The notes under the pieces: generated by a model
The model's database searches: none
What the model saw: only the letters and a program-made list of their open reading frames with translations
What the model was told of the DNA's origin: nothing
NCBI GenBank assembly: GCA_023399155.1
Contig: JAEWQP010000011.1
Location: 62,001 to 126,000 of the forward strand
DNA from: Verrucomicrobiota bacterium
GTDB lineage: Bacteria; Verrucomicrobiota; Verrucomicrobiia; Opitutales; Opitutaceae
DNA: 64,000 nucleotides
Direction of reading: 5' to 3'
Part shown: piece after piece, positions 59,378 through 64,000 of the stretch
Layout: each line of letters begins with the position of its first letter
Position numbering within the stretch: the stretch's first letter is position 1
Made by a program: the position numbers and the translations under genes

Positions 59378-60503
59378 TTCGATACGCTCCGGCGCGCTAC
59401 GGGTTCTCAAAGTGCCGCCCGAGCCGCAGCCGCCGGCCGGTGAGCCGGCCTCGCTGCGCGTATTCCGTGCCGGGCGCAATTTCTACCGGCTGCGGATCGC
59501 GCAGTGGATTCTGGCGCAGGGGGCGGCGCTGCTCGCGATCGTCTTCTGGGCGGCGATCCTCGTCGACGTCGAGGCGACCGTGCGGGAGCGGAAGGAGGCG
59601 CGCGCCGCCTCGGGTCAGGACACGACCGCGCCGGCGGTGTCTGCCGAGACGGAACAGGCAGGCGCGGACGGATCGGGTGAGCCTCGCACGGCGGCTCCGA
59701 CTGCCGACTTGCAGCCGGACGCGGCGCCATCCGGCGAGGCGGGGCCCGCGAAATTCTGGCAGCGTCTTGCCGGGGAAGCGCACTCGGCGGCGGAGGAAGT
59801 CACTCGTATCGCCGAGCAGGCGCCGGGGCCGGTCGGATCCAGATTCGCCGCCATGAAACAGTTCCTCGTCGAGGCCACGTTGCGGTTGCCCGATTGGACC
59901 TTTCCCATCGTCTGGATCGTGAAAGTGGGCAGCTTCGCCATCTACCTGATCCAGATTCCAATCACGTATGCCGTACGCCGGCTCGATTACGAGATGCGCT
60001 GGTACATGGTGACGGACCGAAGCCTGCGTCTCCGGCACGGGGTGTGGCGAGTGACCGAGTCAACGATGAGTTTCGCCAATGTCCAGCAGGTCGTGGTCAA
60101 CCAGGGGCCGCTGCAGCGGCTGCTGGGCCTGGCGGATGTGAAGGTACAATCCGCGGGGGGCGGGGGTGGCGGGGAGAAAGACGGCAGGACGAGCAGCGGC
60201 GACGACATGCATCTGGGCCTGTTCCGGCATGTGACAAACGCCTCGGAGATTCGCGATCTGATCCTCGATCGCCTTCGCCGCTTCCGCCAGAGCGGACTGG
60301 GTGATCCGGACGAACGCATGTCCGACGCGGGCGCGCCGGGCGTCGCAGCCGCGATTCCCCGCATCGCGACCGACGCGACCGGGGCTGCCCCGGCCGACGT
60401 GCTTGCGGCGGCACAGGAACTTTTGGCCGAAGCGCGGGCGTTGCGGGCGAGCCTCGGAGGGGACAGCACCAAGGCCCCGCCGCAGGCCGGCCGCGCTCAG
60501 TAG
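59370..60503 (+). CDS. Membrane protein with bacterial PH domain (YdbT-like)
   Basis: 377 residues. The N-terminus carries a membrane segment (WILAQGAALLAIVFWAAILV), followed by a Pro/Ala/Glu-rich linker, a second hydrophobic segment (FPIVWIVKVGSFAIYLIQIP) and a bacterial PH domain (VTDRSLRLRHGVWRVTESTM), ending in an Ala-rich tail. The ATG lies within the last codons of the first bPH gene, so the pair is translationally coupled, like ydbS-ydbT. It converges with cydB with a 7-base overlap of gene ends. Confidence 0.78.
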   Translation: MFDSIRSGALRVLKVPPEPQPPAGEPASLRVFRAGRNFYRLRIAQWILAQGAALLAIVFWAAILVDVEATVRERKEARAASGQDTTAPAVSAETEQAGADGSGEPRTAAPTADLQPDAAPSGEAGPAKFWQRLAGEAHSAAEEVTRIAEQAPGPVGSRFAAMKQFLVEATLRLPDWTFPIVWIVKVGSFAIYLIQIPITYAVRRLDYEMRWYMVTDRSLRLRHGVWRVTESTMSFANVQQVVVNQGPLQRLLGLADVKVQSAGGGGGGEKDGRTSSGDDMHLGLFRHVTNASEIRDLILDRLRRFRQSGLGDPDERMSDAGAPGVAAAIPRIATDATGAAPADVLAAAQELLAEARALRASLGGDSTKAPPQAGRAQ

Positions 60504-61531
60504 CTCATCTTCGTCAGCTGCACCTTGCCGCGGAAGATCCAGTAGATGCTGGTGGTGTAGGCCAGGACGATCGGCACGCCGATGAGTGCGATCGTGAGCA
60601 TCACCCCGAGCGTTTTCTGCGACGACGATGCATTGTAGGCGGTCAGGCTGTGCTCGGCGACCGGTGCGCTGAAGACGAGGTTGGGAAACATGCCCACGCC
60701 GAAGATCGCCATCAGTCCGGCCATGGCGCCGCACGACGAGAGGAAGGCGAGGAACTCCCGTCCGCGGTTCACCTCGCGCGGGATGTTGGCGATCAACAGC
60801 ACCACCGGGATCACGATCACGAAGAACCAGGGTTCGCGTCGGAACGCTTCCGTGATGTGCGGCACATAGAGAAGCGTGGCGAGGGTCGTGATCACGTAAC
60901 ACAGGATGAAGGTGATGATCGTCGGATTGATCCACCGGCGCACGCGCGCCTGGATCTCGCCCTCGGTCTTGAGCTCGAGGTAGATCGCGCCGTGCATGGC
61001 GAAGAGCGCGACCGTCGTCACGCCCATGAGCAGCGCGTACGGATGCAGCATGCCCAGGAACGTCCCGGCAAATTCGCCGTCGGCTCCAATCGGCACGCCC
61101 CAGGCGATGTTGCCCATCGCCACGCCGATCAGAAGCGTGGATACAAGGCTTCCCCCCGCGAAGCCGATGTCCCAGGCACGCCGCCAGAACGCCGAGGGAT
61201 GCTTGCTGCGAAACTCGATCGCCACCGCCCGGAAGATCAGCGCGCAAAGCAGGGCCATGAACGGGATGTAGAAACCCGAGAACACCGTCGCGTAGACATC
61301 CGGGAACGCGGCGAAAAGCGCGCCGCCACCCGTGACCAGCCAGACCTCGTTGCCGTCCCACACCGGGCCGATGGCGTTGAGAAAGATGCGGCGGTCCTCG
61401 TCCTTCCTCGCCACCAGGAGGTGGAGCACGCCGACGCCGAGGTCGAAGCCGTCGAGGATCACGTAGCCGGTGAACAGGACACCCACGAGGATGAACCAGG
61501 TGGCGTTGAGATCGAGTTCGCCGAAACTCAC
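60497..61531 (-). CDS. cydB: Cytochrome bd ubiquinol oxidase subunit II
   Basis: Partner of CydA in the bd-type terminal oxidase that reduces oxygen at low concentration without proton pumping. About nine membrane helices; the start region WFILVGVLFTGYVILDGFDL and the GPVWDGNEVWLVTGGG block are the family's best signatures. GTG start at 61531 is chosen and overlaps the cydA stop (GTGA). The 344-residue length is close to other CydB. No CydX-like gene is evident after it. Confidence 0.92.
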   Translation of the reverse strand: MSFGELDLNATWFILVGVLFTGYVILDGFDLGVGVLHLLVARKDEDRRIFLNAIGPVWDGNEVWLVTGGGALFAAFPDVYATVFSGFYIPFMALLCALIFRAVAIEFRSKHPSAFWRRAWDIGFAGGSLVSTLLIGVAMGNIAWGVPIGADGEFAGTFLGMLHPYALLMGVTTVALFAMHGAIYLELKTEGEIQARVRRWINPTIITFILCYVITTLATLLYVPHITEAFRREPWFFVIVIPVVLLIANIPREVNRGREFLAFLSSCGAMAGLMAIFGVGMFPNLVFSAPVAEHSLTAYNASSSQKTLGVMLTIALIGVPIVLAYTTSIYWIFRGKVQLTKMSY

Positions 61532-62913
61532 GACGCACCTCCTTCGACCGACGGCGCGGTGGCCAGGCTGCGCAGCTTGCCGGTGGGCTCGAGATCGGCC
61601 TCGTCCGGCCCGTGCTGGATCTTGTCGTTGAGCAGGAACACGAACACCGCGAAAAGCAGAAGGTAGACGACCGCGAACATGATCAGCGAGGCGAGCACGT
61701 GGTTTGCCGTGACCACCTTGGAGAGCGCGTCGGAGGTGCGCAGGAGTTTCCACACGATCCAGGGTTGCCGCCCGACCTCGGCCGTCCACCAGCCCACCTG
61801 ATTGGCGATCTGGGGACCGAGCACGGAGAGCGTGAGCAGGCCGAGCAGCAGGCGCGATTGCGCCAGCGTTCCCCGCCAGAGCGCGAAGGCGGCCCATGCG
61901 GCCAGCGCGATCAGCCCGAAGCCGACCGCGACCATGATGTGGAAGAACTGAAACGTCATGTTCACCGGCGGATGCTCGTCCCTGGGGATGTCGTTCAACC
62001 CCGTCACGGGCTGGTTCGCGTCACCATGGGCGAGCCAGCTCAACATCCCGGGGATCGCGGGCCCGCGGGTCGTGCCGGTCTCCGCATCGACCCAGCCAAA
62101 GAGGTGCAGCGGCGCATTTCCGCCGGATTCCCAGTGACCTTCCATGGCCGCGAGCTTGGCTGGCTGGTTCTTCGCCACGCCCACCGCGCTCGCGTGCCCG
62201 GTGACAAGCGTGAGCGCCGAGGCGATGAGCGAGACGATCACGCCGATCTTCACGGAGGCGCGGGCAAACTCCTGGTGCTTGCGACGCAGCAGGTAGAACG
62301 CGCCCACGCTCACCATCAGCCAGGCGCCCGCCTGCCAGCAGCCCACCACGGTGTGGCCGAGCCGCTCCATCGACGACGGGTTGAACACCATCTCCCAGAA
62401 ATGGGTGATCTCGGCGCGCGCCTCCATGCCCTCGCCGACGATGTGGAACCCCGCGGGCGTCTGCATCCAGGAATTGGCGACAATGATCCAGATGGCGGAG
62501 AAATGGGCTCCGAATGCGACCATGCAGGTGGCAAAGAAGTGCATCTTCCGCCCCACCTTGTCCCAGCCGAAGAGCAGCACGGCGAGAAACCCAGACTCGA
62601 GGAAGAAGGCGAAGATCCCCTCGGCGGCGAGGGCGCTGCCAAAGACATCGCCGACATAGCGCGAGTAGGTTGCCCAGTTCGTGCCAAACTCGAACTCCAG
62701 CACGATCCCCGTGGCCACGCCGATGGCGAAGGTGAGTGCGAACACCCGGGTCCAGAACCGCGCCATCTGGTGGTAGAGCGGCTTCTTGGTCGTGAGCCAG
62801 AGCCCCTCGATCACGACCAGGAGCAGCCCGAGTCCGATGCTCAGCGGCGGGTAGATGTAGTGAAACGCAGTCGTGAACGCGAACTGCAGGCGGGCGAGGA
62901 TCTCGACGGACAT
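61528..62913 (-). CDS. cydA: Cytochrome bd ubiquinol oxidase subunit I
   Basis: 461 residues, shorter than long-Q-loop CydA (about 520), so a short-Q-loop type as in many non-gamma-proteobacteria. The N-terminal heme region FHYIYPPLSIGLGLLLVVIE carries the His ligand. GRQPW is present in VGRQPWIVWKLLRTSDALS, and ESGFLAVLLFGW and HFSAIWIIVANSWMQTP are also typical. It suggests the organism respires at low oxygen. It starts the cydAB pair; a 341-base gap lies upstream. Confidence 0.95.
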   Translation of the reverse strand: MSVEILARLQFAFTTAFHYIYPPLSIGLGLLLVVIEGLWLTTKKPLYHQMARFWTRVFALTFAIGVATGIVLEFEFGTNWATYSRYVGDVFGSALAAEGIFAFFLESGFLAVLLFGWDKVGRKMHFFATCMVAFGAHFSAIWIIVANSWMQTPAGFHIVGEGMEARAEITHFWEMVFNPSSMERLGHTVVGCWQAGAWLMVSVGAFYLLRRKHQEFARASVKIGVIVSLIASALTLVTGHASAVGVAKNQPAKLAAMEGHWESGGNAPLHLFGWVDAETGTTRGPAIPGMLSWLAHGDANQPVTGLNDIPRDEHPPVNMTFQFFHIMVAVGFGLIALAAWAAFALWRGTLAQSRLLLGLLTLSVLGPQIANQVGWWTAEVGRQPWIVWKLLRTSDALSKVVTANHVLASLIMFAVVYLLLFAVFVFLLNDKIQHGPDEADLEPTGKLRSLATAPSVEGGAS

Positions 62914-63254
62914 GGGATGTGGACGAAACGGCCGAACGGGCCGGGCCCGCTATGTTGCGCGCGTGGCCGCCCCCTGCGAGCGGGCACCCGTGTTCTGCGG
63001 ACCGGTATGGGCGCACCTCATGGCGCGAATCAGTCGGGCTGCTCGATCGAGCCGGACGGGGCGAGGCGGGCCCGATGCGTGGTGGGCGCGGCGGGGGAGC
63101 GGGAGAAGGCAGGAGAACGAGAAAGAGAAAGAGAAAGAGAACGAGAACGAGGGGGAGGGGGAGACCTCTTGGGCGCGGAGGCGCAACGGGGCGAGCGCAC
63201 GGGGCGCTCGCCCGCACGTGTCTCGTTCTCGATGGAGTCGAGGGGTGCCGCGCG
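62914..63254. other. Gene-free gap upstream of cydA
   Basis: Between the divergent start of cydA and the 3' end of the DUF2721 gene. It must hold the cydAB promoter, but I see no clear -10/-35 pair or FNR/ArcA-type palindrome. A polypurine tract occupies 63093-63174. Short frames here read as repetitive Lys/Glu or Ser/Phe runs and are artefacts of that tract. Confidence 0.45.
63093..63174 (+). repeat. Polypurine tract with GAAAGA repeats
   Basis: About 82 bases of nearly pure purine, interrupted by only a few C. The core at about 63118-63150 has GAGAAAGAGAAAGAGAAAGA followed by GAGAACGAGAACGAG. Such mirror-like purine tracts can form triplex DNA. It lies upstream of cydA and could influence its transcription; no conserved function is known. 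Confidence 0.7.
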
Positions 63255-63731
63255 CTACAAGATGTGGACTGTATCGGCCTCGGGGCCGATCGCGCGTTGT
63301 ACCTCGGCGTTGAGCGCCGCGAGCGAGACCCACAGGTCCGCGACGAAGGCGGCGAGACCGCCGAGCATCAGGGCGATGCTCAGGAAAAACACGCCGAGGA
63401 TCACCGCGGGAAGGTTCAGGCCCGCCAGCGCGGTGAGAAAGATCAGCATGATCAGCAACCCGGCCACGACCATGCTTCCAACCACGAGCGTCATGGCCAG
63501 GCGCATGAGCTTGGCGCGACGGAACAGGATCTTCAACTGACGCTCGACGTGCCGGCGTTCCTCGTCCTTGGCCTGCCGGGCCAGGCCGGCAAGGCTTCGC
63601 GTCCGGTCGACGATGCGCCCCATGCGATTGGTCATGGAGATGACGAGGGCGCCGAGGCCGGAGATCAGGATGACCGGCGTGATCGAGAGTTGGATCTCAG
63701 GCGGGATTGAAACCAGGGCGAGGGGAGGCAT
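63255..63731 (-). CDS. DUF2721-family membrane protein
   Basis: 158 residues with three predicted membrane helices: LSITPVILISGLGALVIS, then a basic loop NRMGRIVDRTRSLAGLARQA, then VVGSMVVAGLLIMLIFLTAL and ALMLGGLAAFVADLWVSLAA. The NRMGRIVDRTR block is the DUF2721 signature. The function is unknown. ATG 63731 is chosen; the longer frame upstream is not protein-like. It lies just downstream of another membrane-protein gene on the same strand. Confidence 0.82.
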   Translation of the reverse strand: MPPLALVSIPPEIQLSITPVILISGLGALVISMTNRMGRIVDRTRSLAGLARQAKDEERRHVERQLKILFRRAKLMRLAMTLVVGSMVVAGLLIMLIFLTALAGLNLPAVILGVFFLSIALMLGGLAAFVADLWVSLAALNAEVQRAIGPEADTVHIL

Positions 63732-63757
63732 GAGTCTGGGTGAATGGGTGGCGGGGC

Positions 63758-64000
63758 TCAGAGATCGGCCGCGGCACCAGCCCCGGCCAGCAGAGCACTG
63801 GCAAACAGCATCGCCACCAGAACCATCAGGCCCAGGCCGAAGAGAATGGCGAGCCAGAGCAGGGCCGCGCGGCAGAAGTTGCGGCGCCCGACATTTCCGT
63901 CGGTGAAGGCCCACACGAAATACATCGCGATCCCGATCAGCGGCAGGCCTAGGACGAAGATGGTCAGAAACCATTCACCCGTGGTCAGGGGCCGGTTGTT
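63758..64000 (-). CDS. Small membrane protein (start cut off by window edge)
   Basis: On the minus strand the frame enters at 64000 and runs 80 codons to TGA 63758-63760. It reads LTTGEWFLTIFVLGLPLIGI, then MYFVWAFTDGNVGRRNFCRA, then a second helix LLWLAILFGLGLMVLVAMLF and an Ala-rich end. Two membrane helices with a GNVxRRNFCRA loop suggest a small conserved membrane protein of unknown role. Its start is outside the window. Confidence 0.75.
   Translation of the reverse strand, partial: NNRPLTTGEWFLTIFVLGLPLIGIAMYFVWAFTDGNVGRRNFCRAALLWLAILFGLGLMVLVAMLFASALLAGAGAAADL

Noticed and set aside
63100..63174. Ser/Phe-repeat protein on the minus strand
   Set aside because: A product of the polypurine tract read in one frame; no start or features outside the repeat.

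Overview
The window is one continuous stretch of a high-GC, Gram-negative chromosome with tightly packed, mostly housekeeping genes. Outer-membrane genes (BamA, Skp/OmpH-like, LpxD), an SMC rather than MukB, FabV, a family GH95 fucosidase, the rplI-dnaB junction and several families of extragenic palindromes together suggest a member of Verrucomicrobiota, most likely close to Opitutaceae. That placement is an inference from gene content, not a marker-gene result. I see no rRNA, tRNA, CRISPR array, transposase or prophage genes.

Layout. 1-9 kb: end of rplI, dnaB, bamA, skp, lpxD, prs and an HtrA-type protease. 9-17.3 kb: a divergent glycosyltransferase, then a six-gene, mostly overlapping operon: an ACP-dehydratase fusion, a ketosynthase, an SDR reductase, an MGDG-synthase-like glycosyltransferase and two GT4-like glycosyltransferases. 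It looks like an uncharacterised lipid/glycolipid pathway. 17.4-21.6 kb: a GreA/B-like factor, a GH95 fucosidase, a membrane protein and an HD hydrolase. 21.6-23.7 kb: a gene-free stretch with two strong hairpins sharing one core, then a Val/Ile-rich leader peptide with an attenuator-type terminator, a 68-residue ORF and a LysN-like aminotransferase. 23.7-30 kb: a Spy-like protein, a palindrome cluster, glnS and two tandem proteins built from TonB C-terminal-like repeats. 30-38.4 kb: an electron-transfer module (etfA, etfB, ETF-quinone oxidoreductase, acyl-CoA dehydrogenase), then dtd and fabV, with several purine-rich inverted repeats between genes. 38.4-47 kb: DsbD, a thioredoxin-fold protein, a CBS protein and SMC. 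47-54 kb: two lipoproteins diverging from an ExbB/TolQ-like channel, two membrane-anchored vWA proteins and an AsmA-like protein. 54-64 kb: a site-2 protease homologue with zinc ribbons, a methyltransferase, a DUF318 permease with a TAXI protein, two bacterial-PH proteins, cytochrome bd (cydAB) and a DUF2721 protein.

The best candidate for an undescribed system is 49.07-54.04 kb. Both vWA proteins carry an N-terminal membrane helix with the shared motif FSxSFLDCICCGFGA, whose Asp sits where ExbD and MotB keep their proton-carrying Asp. They follow an ExbB/TolQ-like channel gene, and no ordinary ExbD is present. I infer a proton-driven envelope machine in which vWA domains replace the usual periplasmic part. 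The glycolipid operon and the branched-chain-type attenuator are the next strongest leads.

The intergenic DNA also has structure: a three-copy dispersed repeat (one copy carries a nested 59-bp insertion), palindrome clusters beginning with TAGGGCG, and purine-rich inverted repeats of the CACAGAG/CACGGAG type.
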